Assembly (NCBI GenBank): GCA_903912445.1
Contig: CAIWHP010000273.1
Span: forward strand, 1 to 64,000
Source: an uncultured Lentisphaerota bacterium
GTDB lineage: Bacteria; Verrucomicrobiota; Kiritimatiellia; CAIQIC01
Length of the DNA: 64,000 nt
Direction of reading: 5' to 3'
Below are positions 28,701 through 37,659 of the stretch, one piece after another. Numbering within the stretch: the stretch's first letter is position 1; each line of letters opens with the position of its first letter. Below the pieces are notes generated by a model. The model saw only the letters and a list, made by a program, of their open reading frames with translations. It did not search any database and was not told the origin of the DNA. A program made the translations under genes and the position numbers.

Positions 28701-30688
28701 GGTTTGGAGGTGGGTTTCTCGATGCTGGGTGGCTGAACTTTCTCCGTTAGTTGCACAAGTGCGAGGGCCTCTGCCCGGACTTTCCCGATGATCGTTTTGG
28801 CATCGTGCTCGTGGGATGCGATCAACTGGCGGATGAAGGCCTCCAGCCGTCCCTCTGTATCCGTCTGCGTGCGATTGCCGGTCTTGATGATGGCCTCGCA
28901 CGACTTCTCCGACACGATGGCTGTGCTGGAGTCACGGCGGACGACAAGGTTGTTTTGGATCGTGGCCCCCTTGACTCGATCCAAGGTGAAGGCCGGCAAC
29001 TCCTTCCACTCGGTTTCGGGAAGCACGGGGTTTGCCTTGAACGGATTGACAACGACGTTGCCTTCGATGGCCAGCCCCGCCATCTCAATACATGCAATCG
29101 TCTCGCGTCCACTGTTGCAAATCAGATTGCTGCGGATGGTCACGTTGCGGATCGGCCGCCCCACGCCTTCGATCTGAAACGCCGGTTTGCCCGGGGTCAC
29201 CCCCGAATCGACAAACACGTTGTCCCGAATGACAAGGTCACCCGGCCGGCCGCCCTCAATGTGCTTCGCAAACCCCGTGTAGATCTTCAGTGTGCCACCG
29301 AGCCGCTCGACGCGGTTGTTTTCGAAAATCCCGACTTCGCCGGCGAGAATCAGGAATCTCTGATAGCAGTCGAGGAAAAGGCAGTTGCGCACCACCCAGC
29401 CGTTGTTCTGGAAACGCGGAAAGATCGCTCCGGCATTCTCATAGCGCAGACCGACAGGCTCCTGAAAGGTAACCGTCCTGTCCTGCACGGAATCCACGGT
29501 GAGTTCACCGATCTGCCTCTTGCTTTTGATGTCGTAAAGGTCGGCCTTATCGCCCCGCGCCAGCAACTTGTAGATGTCGATACCATAGGGGTTCTTTACG
29601 AACGTAATGCTCTTTTCGCCTACAGCTTCCGCGTAGCGCCATATCGCCCTGAAATTGGCGATATCATCCGTCGTGCGGTAGTTGACCTGACCGTCAACCA
29701 GCGACCCGACCAAGCACTCGGAACTCATCCATCCGTCACCGCCCTGCAGGGTATTAGTCCGGGGCCGCGGCGTGAAGCGGCAGTTGAGCCATTTGTTGTC
29801 CCCATACCCCGTCTCCATGCGGACCGCCTTGGCGTATATGCTGCAATCCTTGACCGTAATCTGCTTGCAGAGGTCGAGATAGATCGCCTGGCTGTTGCTC
29901 CACACAAAGCACAGAAGATCGCCGATTTCGAGCGTGCCTTCCGGACCGTAGGTTTCTCGCCAGGTTGGATTGCGGATGGTTTGCAGCAGAACCCGCGTGT
30001 CGAGGTCGAACCAGTATTTGCCCTCTTCGGCTATGGTAAAGCTCTTGTAGACCATGGGCTGTGGGCCCCAACCACGCTTCTCGATCTGAAACAACGCCGG
30101 GATGTGGCGGCCGTTGGCTTTATAGGGAATGAAACGGTTTTGTGTCTTGGGCTTCGCGGTCAGCAGTTGGGTGCCTTTGAGCGGCTCGACCTGAATACGG
30201 TTACCTTCAAAATCGAAGGCTGTGATCCTCCCTTCCATGACACCTCTGGGATCGCTGTCGATGGTCAAACCTTCCAGCGTGATGTTGCTGCACCCGGACA
30301 GACGCATCATGAAACTGACCTTCGGCGCCGAGTCCGGGATGAGGTCAAACCACAGCGTAGCCCCGTATCCGAGGATACGGAAAGGCGTCTGGCCGTCGCG
30401 GTCGAAGTTTTCCAAGACAAACGAGTCCGCGCCTTTCCAAGCGGTGCCGAAACGGTAGTCGCCGGGCGGTATGGTGAACGACGCGGCACCGCTCGCATAG
30501 GCAGCACGGAGGTCTGTGAGCATCTGCACTCCCGCTTTGCGCTGCGCCTGCTTCTGCGCGTCCGCGAAACTCGGCCCCGGCGGATTGTCTTCGGAATAGG
30601 GAATGCCCAGTTCGCCCGGCCATGCCGCTCCACTTGCGGAGACTTGGCCGCAAAGAACACAAAAAGACGCAATGAGGACGAGCTTCAT
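28697..30688 (-). CDS. Secreted right-handed beta-helix protein
   Basis: A 663-residue protein starting at 30688, where the ATG overlaps the sulfatase stop by 4 nt and opens a Sec signal, MKLVLIASFCVLCGQVSASG. The signal peptide is read from a repeat-like stretch shared with the next upstream gene. SFTIPPGDYRFGTAW, CSNITLEGLTIDSDPRGVMEG, NNGWVVRNCLFLDCYQRFLI and VTIRSNLICNSGRETIACIE are rungs of a parallel beta-helix. These proteins are commonly polysaccharide lyases, epimerases or GH28-type hydrolases. No decisive active-site pattern is visible. Codon and base usage looks a little less GC-rich than its neighbours by eye. Confidence 0.8.
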   Translation of the reverse strand: MKLVLIASFCVLCGQVSASGAAWPGELGIPYSEDNPPGPSFADAQKQAQRKAGVQMLTDLRAAYASGAASFTIPPGDYRFGTAWKGADSFVLENFDRDGQTPFRILGYGATLWFDLIPDSAPKVSFMMRLSGCSNITLEGLTIDSDPRGVMEGRITAFDFEGNRIQVEPLKGTQLLTAKPKTQNRFIPYKANGRHIPALFQIEKRGWGPQPMVYKSFTIAEEGKYWFDLDTRVLLQTIRNPTWRETYGPEGTLEIGDLLCFVWSNSQAIYLDLCKQITVKDCSIYAKAVRMETGYGDNKWLNCRFTPRPRTNTLQGGDGWMSSECLVGSLVDGQVNYRTTDDIANFRAIWRYAEAVGEKSITFVKNPYGIDIYKLLARGDKADLYDIKSKRQIGELTVDSVQDRTVTFQEPVGLRYENAGAIFPRFQNNGWVVRNCLFLDCYQRFLILAGEVGIFENNRVERLGGTLKIYTGFAKHIEGGRPGDLVIRDNVFVDSGVTPGKPAFQIEGVGRPIRNVTIRSNLICNSGRETIACIEMAGLAIEGNVVVNPFKANPVLPETEWKELPAFTLDRVKGATIQNNLVVRRDSSTAIVSEKSCEAIIKTGNRTQTDTEGRLEAFIRQLIASHEHDAKTIIGKVRAEALALVQLTEKVQPPSIEKPTSKP
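30645..30684. repeat. AGAACACAAA-type repeat forming a signal peptide, copy 1
   Basis: The stretch around CCGCAAAGAACACAAAAAGA encodes IASFCVLCGQ of the beta-helix leader. It is closely similar to copy 2 at 32088-32123. Confidence 0.7.
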
Positions 30689-32142
30689 GGTTGCCGGGGG
30701 GCGGATTTCTTTCGTTTGGGTTGAGCCTTGGCGGCAGGAACCTTTGGCCATTTCGGGCCGGGGTCGTAGAAACGAGCGCCGGGACCGGGGCCGGTGAAGT
30801 CGCCGAGGTCGGCGCGGGATTCGTCGGCGAGCTTGGTGAGGAGTTTCATGACGGCGGGACGCTCGGCGGCGAGGTTTTTGGATTCGGAGGGATCGGTCTT
30901 GAGGTTGTAGAGCGCGGTTTCGGGCAGGGCTTCGATGTGGCCGGTGACGAAGCCGGGCATGTAGGGCATCTCGCCACCTGCGGGGCGGGCGAAGACGAGT
31001 TTCCAGTCCTTGTGCCGCACGGCAGTGAGGCGGGAGCCGTTGTGGTAGAGGAAGGTTTCGCGCGGGCTTGCTACGCCGGGCTTCGTGAAGAACTCGCCAA
31101 GATTCAGGCCGTCGAGCTTCGCATCGGGGAGTTTCGCGCCGGACATGGCGGCGAAGGTGGGCAACAGGTCGATAGTGGTGGCGATGCCGTCGCTGGTTTC
31201 ACCGGCACGCACTTTGCCGGGCCAGCGGACGATGCCGGGAACGCGCCAGCCGCCTTCCCAGGTCGTCATTTTGGCTCCGCGAAACGGACCTGGGCTGCCG
31301 CCGTGGTCGCCGATCTGTTTATCGGTCCAGGGACCGTTGTCGCTGGTGAAGACGACGAGGGTGTGGTCATCGAGACCGAGTTTTTTCAGCTCGGCGAAGA
31401 CATCGCCGACGGCGGAGTCGAGTTCTTCGATGGTGTCGCCATACAAGCCGCGAGCGGACTTGCCACGAAACTTCCCGGACACGCCGAGAGGCACGTGCGG
31501 CATGTGGTAGGCGAGGTAGAGGAAGAAGGGGTTGTCTTTGCTGCTGCGGATGAACTCCAGCGCCTCGCGCGTGCAGTCGGCGGTGAGCGTGTCCATGTCG
31601 GCCTGCGTCTTGATGGTGCGCACGACCTCGCCGGGTTTGCGCAGGAAGGGCACGACGGCTCCGGGTTGAATGTCGCGGGTGGCTCCGTTGAAGGCGGGCG
31701 TGAAGTAGCCGTGCTGAAAGCCCTGCGCGATGGGATCGCAGCCCGCGCCCATGCCGAGATGCCATTTGCCGACGATGCCGGTGCGGTAGCCCGCATCGCG
31801 CAGCATCTCGGCCATGAAGACTTCGTTCGGGTGCGGCAGCGTGTGGCCGTTCTTGCCATTTTTCACCTCGCCGATGCGGATTGGGTAACAGCCGGTCATC
31901 AACGCTGCACGGCTCGGACCGCAAATCGGCTGCGCGTAGAAGCTGGTGAGCTTGAGGCCCTCGGCGGCCATCTTGTCGAGATGCGGCGTGCGGATGTCCT
32001 TCGCGCCGAAGCAGGCGAGGTCGCCGTAGCCAAGGTCATCGGCGAGGATGAAGACTATGTTGGGCCTGATTTCAGCGCTAGATGTTTGCCCGCATAGAAC
32101 ACAAAGAGACGCGAAGAGGATGAGTGTGAGAATGGGTTTCAT
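30685..32142 (-). CDS. Sec-exported arylsulfatase (type I sulfatase)
   Basis: A 485-residue sulfatase. The Sec leader MKPILTLILFASLCVLCGQT contains the repeat-like string ASLCVLCGQ also seen in the downstream beta-helix. The catalytic domain starts RPNIVFILADDLGYGDLAC, the formylglycine motif C-G-P-S-R begins at Cys74, and VVFTSDNGPWTD and FRGAKMTTWEGGWRVP are typical of the arylsulfatase A group. A basic tail (KAQPKRKKSAPRQP) ends the protein. It is coupled by a 4-nt overlap to the beta-helix gene and follows the GH32-like gene by 9 nt. Confidence 0.92.
   Translation of the reverse strand: MKPILTLILFASLCVLCGQTSSAEIRPNIVFILADDLGYGDLACFGAKDIRTPHLDKMAAEGLKLTSFYAQPICGPSRAALMTGCYPIRIGEVKNGKNGHTLPHPNEVFMAEMLRDAGYRTGIVGKWHLGMGAGCDPIAQGFQHGYFTPAFNGATRDIQPGAVVPFLRKPGEVVRTIKTQADMDTLTADCTREALEFIRSSKDNPFFLYLAYHMPHVPLGVSGKFRGKSARGLYGDTIEELDSAVGDVFAELKKLGLDDHTLVVFTSDNGPWTDKQIGDHGGSPGPFRGAKMTTWEGGWRVPGIVRWPGKVRAGETSDGIATTIDLLPTFAAMSGAKLPDAKLDGLNLGEFFTKPGVASPRETFLYHNGSRLTAVRHKDWKLVFARPAGGEMPYMPGFVTGHIEALPETALYNLKTDPSESKNLAAERPAVMKLLTKLADESRADLGDFTGPGPGARFYDPGPKWPKVPAAKAQPKRKKSAPRQP
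32088..32123. repeat. AGAACACAAA-type repeat forming a signal peptide, copy 2
   Basis: The stretch around CCGCATAGAACACAAAGAGA encodes FASLCVLCGQ of the sulfatase leader. Confidence 0.7.
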
Positions 32143-32151
32143 GCTGAATCT

Positions 32152-34404
32152 TCAGCGTTTCATGGCACTGGACCATTCCAGCGGCGTCATTTCCCAGCCG
32201 TCCACGGTGAGCGGGATCTTCGGGCCTTTGCGGTGGAGAGCGGCGGCTTTGAGGCTGTCGGGGTTGTGGAAGAAGGCGGCGTTGGAGATGACGACTTCGT
32301 CGTTGGCGTAGATCTCGAAAACGCTGCGGTCGGAGAAGAAACGGAGCGTCACGGTGTCGCCGGGTTTCACGTTGACGGGGCCGCGCGCGGCAGAGCCGAC
32401 ACGGAAGGACAACTCGCGCGGCATGGCGGCGCAGTCGAGGACCAGTTCGCGCTTCGCGTGGTCGTAGTAGGCGTCGAGGTGGTTGCGGCCATCGGCGAGG
32501 CGAACGCCGGTTTCGCCTTGCTCGGCGGCGGTGAACTGCAGGCGCACTTCGGATTGCGCGGCCTGCATCCCAACGAGCGGGCGGAAGTGTTTGCCGCGGA
32601 GTTTTTCCAGCGCGGGCGCGGGACGGAAGAGCAGGCGGCCATCGGGGGCCATGCGCACATCACGAGGCAGGCTGTAGGTATTGCGCCAGCCGGCGGCGCT
32701 GTCGTCGCGGAAGCCGCGCACGACATTGCAGAAGCGCCACATGGTCACGCGGCCTGCATCGTCCACGGTGGAAGAGACATCGTTGTAACTCCGCGACAGG
32801 AGGTCGGGCACGCCGCCAGTTTCACGGGCGAAGGTGCCGTCGTCCCGGATGTGGCCGGTCATGTAAGTCGTGTCCTTCGTCAGCGGATGAATGCTGGTGA
32901 AGACATCGTAACCGCCCAAGCGGAAAAGCTGGCCGCATTCGTTGATGGCGCGGCCGGTGGCGTCCTCAAAGAACTTGCCCGCATACTCCCAGTGGATTGT
33001 GTCTTTCGACTTATAGAGCGGCAGGCCCATCGCCTGTGCCTGTGGTCGCACGGTGGTGCAGACGAGGTGCCAAGTGTCGCCCTTCTTGAACACGGCGCTC
33101 GGATCGTGGCGCGTCTTGAACTCATCCGGCACGCCGGAGAAGCGGACACGGTCAGGGAACGACTCCCAGTTTACGAGATCGGGGTCGCGGCTGACGGCCA
33201 TGCGCGGCTCGGTGCCGCGGTCGCCGTAGTAGAAGGTGACGATCTCGCCCTGGTCGTTGACGAAGAACGTGCCGTTTTCGTTCGGCCACTGTTGCGAGCG
33301 AATCGGCATCGGCAGGATGGTCCAGTGAATCAAGTCCTCGCTGACGATGTGTTGCCAGACAATGTTCTCCAGCGCGTCGTCGAAGTAACGGAAACAACCG
33401 CCGGTGGTCCAACCGAAGAAGAGATGATGTTTGCCGTTGTGAAAGACACCGATGCGGTTCCACTGTTCGCCCGGCAGGGTGAGGTGAAAGCGCGGAAAAT
33501 GCGGGTCGGTTTTTTCCAGATGCTCGCGGAAGCCCGGCAACTTCGCGTCAATCCAGTCGTAGCGCCGTGCGGCAGTCGTGTCGGGCGTGAGCACGCCGGT
33601 GCCAAAGACACGATCTCCGCGCGGCTTCGCGACCTTCACGATCTCGCTGACCCCGCCGAGCTTTTGTAGCTCCGCATCATCGAGCGCGCGATCCCACAAC
33701 GCGACCTCATCCACCCAGCCACGAAAAGGCTGCGAACCATCGAAAGCACTACCAATGCACAAGGGCGAGGCGGCTCCGCTCATCGCCTTTGCCTCGATTC
33801 CGGGAACCGCGGAGGGCTTCATCCGCTCCATGACGAGGCGGCCATCGAGGTAGAGCTGCAACGGCCCGCCTTTCTTCATGCGCACGACGACATCACGCCA
33901 CTGCGAAGCGGGCACGGGATACTGATCAAGGTCCACATTGATCGCTGGCGACCAGGGTCCGGCATTTGGCGGCAAGCCGCCCTCGAAGAGCCCCTGAAAA
34001 CCAAAGTGCTGCCGCTGGATTAACGGCATGTGCCATCCGCTCACATCGAACCCGCAACTGCCCTGCCGCCCCGGTTGCCGCTGCGCCAGCACCGTGCCAT
34101 GCAGGCCGTCGCCCTCCGATTTCAGGCGCAGATAAAGCGTGAAATCCTTCATGCCCTTCAACACCGGCTGCGCATCGCCCGCGAGCAACCTGCCGCCCTC
34201 AAACCGCGCCACCTTGCCATCGCCACCACGAGCGAGCGATGCGGAGAGTGCATCGCCTTCCAAGGCGACGCCCAGCGTGACTTTGCCGATGGATTTCAAG
34301 CCGGTCTCATCGGCAAAACGCCAACGCTGCACGGGATCTGACGCGGCGCGCAGAGGGCCAAGCATGGGAAGCAGGCAAAGCGTAAAGATGAGGATGGGTC
34401 TCAC
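32152..34404 (-). CDS. GH32-like protein with N-terminal LamG domain and altered nucleophile motif
   Basis: I choose a GTG start at 34404 because it opens a signal peptide, VRPILIFTLCLLPMLGPLRA, closely like those of the GH37 gene and its neighbour. An ATG at 34449 lies inside the upstream gene and adds a non-leader tail. A LamG-like module (FTLYLRLKSEG ... LYLDGRLVMERM) spans about 70-230, then comes a GH32 propeller and a C-terminal GH32 sandwich (FFSDRSVFEIYAND). The RDP-type motif (RHDPSAVF, about 431) and the EC motif (NECGQLF, about 486) are present. The nucleophile motif WMNDPNG is replaced by QWNRIGVF near 315, so the usual Asp is missing. It may be inactive, binding-only or use another residue. 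Confidence 0.78.
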   Translation of the reverse strand: MRPILIFTLCLLPMLGPLRAASDPVQRWRFADETGLKSIGKVTLGVALEGDALSASLARGGDGKVARFEGGRLLAGDAQPVLKGMKDFTLYLRLKSEGDGLHGTVLAQRQPGRQGSCGFDVSGWHMPLIQRQHFGFQGLFEGGLPPNAGPWSPAINVDLDQYPVPASQWRDVVVRMKKGGPLQLYLDGRLVMERMKPSAVPGIEAKAMSGAASPLCIGSAFDGSQPFRGWVDEVALWDRALDDAELQKLGGVSEIVKVAKPRGDRVFGTGVLTPDTTAARRYDWIDAKLPGFREHLEKTDPHFPRFHLTLPGEQWNRIGVFHNGKHHLFFGWTTGGCFRYFDDALENIVWQHIVSEDLIHWTILPMPIRSQQWPNENGTFFVNDQGEIVTFYYGDRGTEPRMAVSRDPDLVNWESFPDRVRFSGVPDEFKTRHDPSAVFKKGDTWHLVCTTVRPQAQAMGLPLYKSKDTIHWEYAGKFFEDATGRAINECGQLFRLGGYDVFTSIHPLTKDTTYMTGHIRDDGTFARETGGVPDLLSRSYNDVSSTVDDAGRVTMWRFCNVVRGFRDDSAAGWRNTYSLPRDVRMAPDGRLLFRPAPALEKLRGKHFRPLVGMQAAQSEVRLQFTAAEQGETGVRLADGRNHLDAYYDHAKRELVLDCAAMPRELSFRVGSAARGPVNVKPGDTVTLRFFSDRSVFEIYANDEVVISNAAFFHNPDSLKAAALHRKGPKIPLTVDGWEMTPLEWSSAMKR
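34356..34370. repeat. Degenerate palindrome in the GH32-like leader
   Basis: GGCCAAGCATGGGAA matches the consensus at 12 of 15 positions. It encodes PMLG of the signal peptide, just as in the GH37 leader. Confidence 0.55.
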
Positions 34405-34417
34405 AACCGTTTCGCTT

Positions 34418-36094
34418 TCACTTCGCGGCCGGTGCGGCACCGAAGACATCGCGAACGGCTTCGAGATATTTCATCCCGTTGCGCTGGTCGGGTTCGAGGT
34501 AGCTGCCCTCGGTCCATTCGTTCCAGCAGTTGATGTTCAGGATGCGCGGGCCGGCGGAGTCCGGCTGCGCGAGCAAGCGGCGCTTGGTCATGGCGAGCGC
34601 TTCCTTGAAACGCTCCGGCGTGTTGCCGCCGATGGTGTTGGTGAAGGGATAGCCGGACGCGTCGAACTTGTCGCGCTGGTCGCAGCGCGGGCTGGGGTCC
34701 CACCCCATCGTGACGTTCGGGAAAAACGGCAGGCCGAATTTCTTCAGCGCGCCATTCCAATATTTGAAGTAGCCGTCGCGAACGAGATTGTAGTCGGTCG
34801 CCTGCTGGAGCAGATGCACATGATGAATCCACACATAGGAGGTGACGGAATCGAACCCGAGGTCGTGCACCAGCTTGGCGGCATCCACCGGCACCTTCTC
34901 GTTGGGCAAAATGGGCTGGCCCCACGCCACGGCGTTGAGATGCAGGCCGGGGAAACCGGCGGCCTTGACCTGCGCACGGAATTTATCCAACCCGGCGCGC
35001 GCCGCCGCCACCGAGCCGAAATTTTCTAGCAGCTTGCTCAGGTCGTAGAACGAGAAGTAGGGCTGGCCCTCGATCTTCCAGTAGGACGGATGCTTGAAGT
35101 AAGCATTGATGACGTGCGTGCAGATTTTCTCGAAGTTCGCCGGCGTCACCGTGCCGGGGAACAGCACCTTGCGCGGCGCGCCCTTGGTGTAGGGATGCAG
35201 TTCGATCCAGTCGTGGTTCGCCCACATGAACGCGAACTTGAGGCGACTGTTGTTCGCGGCCTTGAGAAAGCCGAGGTCAATCGGCCGGTCGAGAAACGGC
35301 CCGTCGTCGTAGTAATACCAGTCGAAGATGAACGCCTCGATGCCGTGATCGGCAGCGGCGGCGATCTTCTGCTCCATGGCCTTCGGGTCCGCTTCATCGG
35401 TGTAGCCCCAGAGCGGCACGTTCGGCTGCTGATGACCGGGGAAGCGCGGCTTGGCCGCCTTGACCAGTTCCCACTCGTCCCAATCCTGGCCTTTCATCTT
35501 CACGTTGCGCGGATCGCCGTGGTGATAGTTGCCGAAGTAATAACTCGCCACAGTGATTTTCGCGTTCGCCTGCGCCGCACTGGTAGGCGCGACCGTCGCC
35601 GGTTGCACCGAAACGGAAACGTTATCCAGCCCCGGCGTGGACTTCGCGGCCTGGAAGCCGATGATGATGGCTGTGCCCGCCGGGACGCCGCGCGCTACGA
35701 GCTGTTGCTTGACGCCGACCTTGAAATCGCCGCCGGCCAGCTCCAGCAGATTTCCGTCGAGGAGCGTGGCGTTGAGCAGCACGTCCGGCTTCCAAGGATC
35801 GGACACGTCGAAGGTGAGCGTGATGTCCGACGCCTGCTCCAGCACGCCGAGCTGCTGGCGGAGGAAACCAAGATTGGACACATTGCATGCTGGCGGTGTC
35901 GCGCCGCGCTTGGTGTGAACCGCATAGCTGCCCTCGGAGCCGGTCCAACCCTTCGGCAAGCCGGCATACCAGCCGTCCTGTTTCCCGGTCAGCCCCGCGA
36001 GGTCGCTGAAGTCGCCGTTGACGACAGACAGTGGCGCGGCGCCGCACGTGACGCCGAGCGCGAACAACGACAGGAGAATTTTCTTCATGCTCAT
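34418..36094 (-). CDS. Secreted GH99/WbsX-like glycosidase with N-terminal binding module
   Basis: A 558-residue protein with signal peptide MSMKKILLSLFALGVTCGA. An N-terminal beta-sandwich (VVNGDFSDLAGLTGKQDGW to about residue 170) precedes a catalytic domain of the WbsX/GH99-like type. That domain starts at IASYYFGNYHHGDPRN and contains GIEAFIFDWYYYDDGPFLDR, FAFMWANHDW, PYFSFYDLSKLLENFG and ILNINCWNEWTEGSYLEPD. GH99-like enzymes are endo-acting alpha-mannosidases, but the wider group is functionally diverse. The ATG overlaps the upstream sulfatase stop by 4 nt. A secreted glycan-cutting role is inferred. Confidence 0.85.
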   Translation of the reverse strand: MSMKKILLSLFALGVTCGAAPLSVVNGDFSDLAGLTGKQDGWYAGLPKGWTGSEGSYAVHTKRGATPPACNVSNLGFLRQQLGVLEQASDITLTFDVSDPWKPDVLLNATLLDGNLLELAGGDFKVGVKQQLVARGVPAGTAIIIGFQAAKSTPGLDNVSVSVQPATVAPTSAAQANAKITVASYYFGNYHHGDPRNVKMKGQDWDEWELVKAAKPRFPGHQQPNVPLWGYTDEADPKAMEQKIAAAADHGIEAFIFDWYYYDDGPFLDRPIDLGFLKAANNSRLKFAFMWANHDWIELHPYTKGAPRKVLFPGTVTPANFEKICTHVINAYFKHPSYWKIEGQPYFSFYDLSKLLENFGSVAAARAGLDKFRAQVKAAGFPGLHLNAVAWGQPILPNEKVPVDAAKLVHDLGFDSVTSYVWIHHVHLLQQATDYNLVRDGYFKYWNGALKKFGLPFFPNVTMGWDPSPRCDQRDKFDASGYPFTNTIGGNTPERFKEALAMTKRRLLAQPDSAGPRILNINCWNEWTEGSYLEPDQRNGMKYLEAVRDVFGAAPAAK

Positions 36095-37599
36095 TTGCTC
36101 CTTACGGCTTTGACATGTTGCGCCAGCAACTCGTGCATCTGCGCGACGCGCGCGGCGTGTTGCGGCTGCTCGGCGAGATTGTTCAACTCGTGCGGATCGC
36201 TTTCGTGATCATAGAGGTGACGGCCGCCGCGGGCATCGTCCCACTCGATGTAACGGAAACGGTCGTCGCGCACGCTGCGGCCCAGCAGCTTGGTGTGCGT
36301 GGAGACCATCGTGCTGAAGACAGCAGGCTTGCCCGGCTTGGAGGTATCCGCCATGAGCGGCTGCAGCGACATGCCCTGTACGCTCGAGGGGATTTCGAGA
36401 CCGGCGAGAGCGGCGAGCGTCGGGAAAATATCCACCTGCTCGACGAGGGCCGCGCTGACGCCGGGCTTGATGCCGGGACCGGCGACCAACAGCGGCACGT
36501 GCGTGCCTTCCTCGAAGAGCGTCTGCTTGGCCCACAGGCCATGCTCGCCGAGCTGGTAGCCATGATCACCGGTGAGCAGCACGATGGTGTTCTCGTCGAG
36601 CTTCAGCTCCTTGAGCTTCGCGAGTACGCGTCCGACCTGCGAGTCGGCCCACGAGGTCGAGGCGTAGTAGGCGCGGCGCGCCTCGCGCGCCTCCTTCGGC
36701 GACGGCATTTGGAAACGGAAGACGTTGTTGTTCGGGCGTAGTGCGGCGTCGGGGATCTGTTTCCGGTTTTCGCCGCCGGCTTGATAGAAGGCGGGCATCG
36801 CGATCTTCGTCGGATCAATCGCATCGAAGAAACGGCGCGGCGCGACATAGGGCGTGTGCGGACGGATGAAGCCGACCGCTAGGAAGAACGGCTTGTCCTT
36901 AAATTCCTCCAGCGTCTTGATGGCGTCCTCGGCGATTTTGTAATCGGTGAAATCGCCGTCGGGATGCGGCGAGGGCGCGTAGCAGCGGTTATATTGAGCG
37001 CCCTCGCGCCCGCCCTTGCGCGGCGGATCGGAGAGATCGCCTTCGCTGCGCTCGGCCAGCTTCGCCTCCTCGAGCACGACGCTATCCTTGTGCAACGCGG
37101 CGCCGGTTTCCACGTCGAGCTTCGTCTTCGGATCGGCGGTGTGGAAAACCTTGCCGATACGGCCGGCCGTGTAGCCGGCGTTCTTGAAATGTTGCGGCAG
37201 CGTCACCACCTTCGGCAACGCGACGCGCAAACTGGTGACGAGGTCATAGACCTCTGTGCGTTCCGGGTAGCAACCGGTGAGGAACGAGCAGCGCGAGGGA
37301 TTGCAGAGCGAGAACTGCGTGTAGGCGCGCTCGAACCGCACGCCGCGCGCCGCGAGCGCATCCATGTGCGGCGTGCGCGCGTCGCGGTCGCCGTAGCAGC
37401 CGAGCGTCGTCGTCATGTCATCCACGATCAGGAACAGCACGTTCGGCCGTTTCGGCTTTTCCAAGGGTTGGAAACCCGCAGCGGTACTTTTTTCAGCCAA
37501 GCCTTGCGAGACGGGCAGCCCTTGGCTGCCAACCATTGGAAAACCCAGCGCCAGCGCGCCCAGCCCCGCCATTTTCAGAAAATCACGACGTGTACTCAT
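36091..37599 (-). CDS. Tat-exported iduronate-2-sulfatase-like sulfatase
   Basis: A 502-residue sulfatase with Tat leader MSTRRDFLKMAGLGALALG. The stretch from residue 20 to 49 (FPMVGSQGLPVSQGLAEKS ... FQPLEK) is encoded by a palindrome, a composite element in reverse orientation and a second palindrome. The conserved domain then starts RPNVLFLIVDDMTTTLGCYG. The formylglycine motif C-N-P-S-R begins at Cys99, and LTGDHGYQLGEHGLWAKQTLFEEGTHVP is the hallmark of the iduronate-2-sulfatase-like group. A GAGAGGA purine stretch precedes the start. The substrate is likely a 2-O- or similar sulfated sugar in the target glycan. Confidence 0.93.
   Translation of the reverse strand: MSTRRDFLKMAGLGALALGFPMVGSQGLPVSQGLAEKSTAAGFQPLEKPKRPNVLFLIVDDMTTTLGCYGDRDARTPHMDALAARGVRFERAYTQFSLCNPSRCSFLTGCYPERTEVYDLVTSLRVALPKVVTLPQHFKNAGYTAGRIGKVFHTADPKTKLDVETGAALHKDSVVLEEAKLAERSEGDLSDPPRKGGREGAQYNRCYAPSPHPDGDFTDYKIAEDAIKTLEEFKDKPFFLAVGFIRPHTPYVAPRRFFDAIDPTKIAMPAFYQAGGENRKQIPDAALRPNNNVFRFQMPSPKEAREARRAYYASTSWADSQVGRVLAKLKELKLDENTIVLLTGDHGYQLGEHGLWAKQTLFEEGTHVPLLVAGPGIKPGVSAALVEQVDIFPTLAALAGLEIPSSVQGMSLQPLMADTSKPGKPAVFSTMVSTHTKLLGRSVRDDRFRYIEWDDARGGRHLYDHESDPHELNNLAEQPQHAARVAQMHELLAQHVKAVRSK
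37457..37543. repeat. Composite element, inverted orientation, in a sulfatase leader
   Basis: Palindromes centred at 37466 and 37534, again 68 bp apart, enclose the composite element in the opposite orientation to the two copies near 22 and 24.4 kb. It encodes FPMVGSQGLPVSQGLAEK and FQPLEK. Confidence 0.93.
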
Positions 37600-37659
37600 C
37601 AGGTTTTTCCTCTCTATCCATCAACGGTTCACGGCTTGGTTTAGCGCACCGGTGTCGCG

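Noticed and set aside
28701-28901. Upstream start for the double sulfatase
   Set aside because: The extra 67 residues lie inside the beta-helix gene, are rich in His, Arg and Gly, and would place the signal peptide internally.
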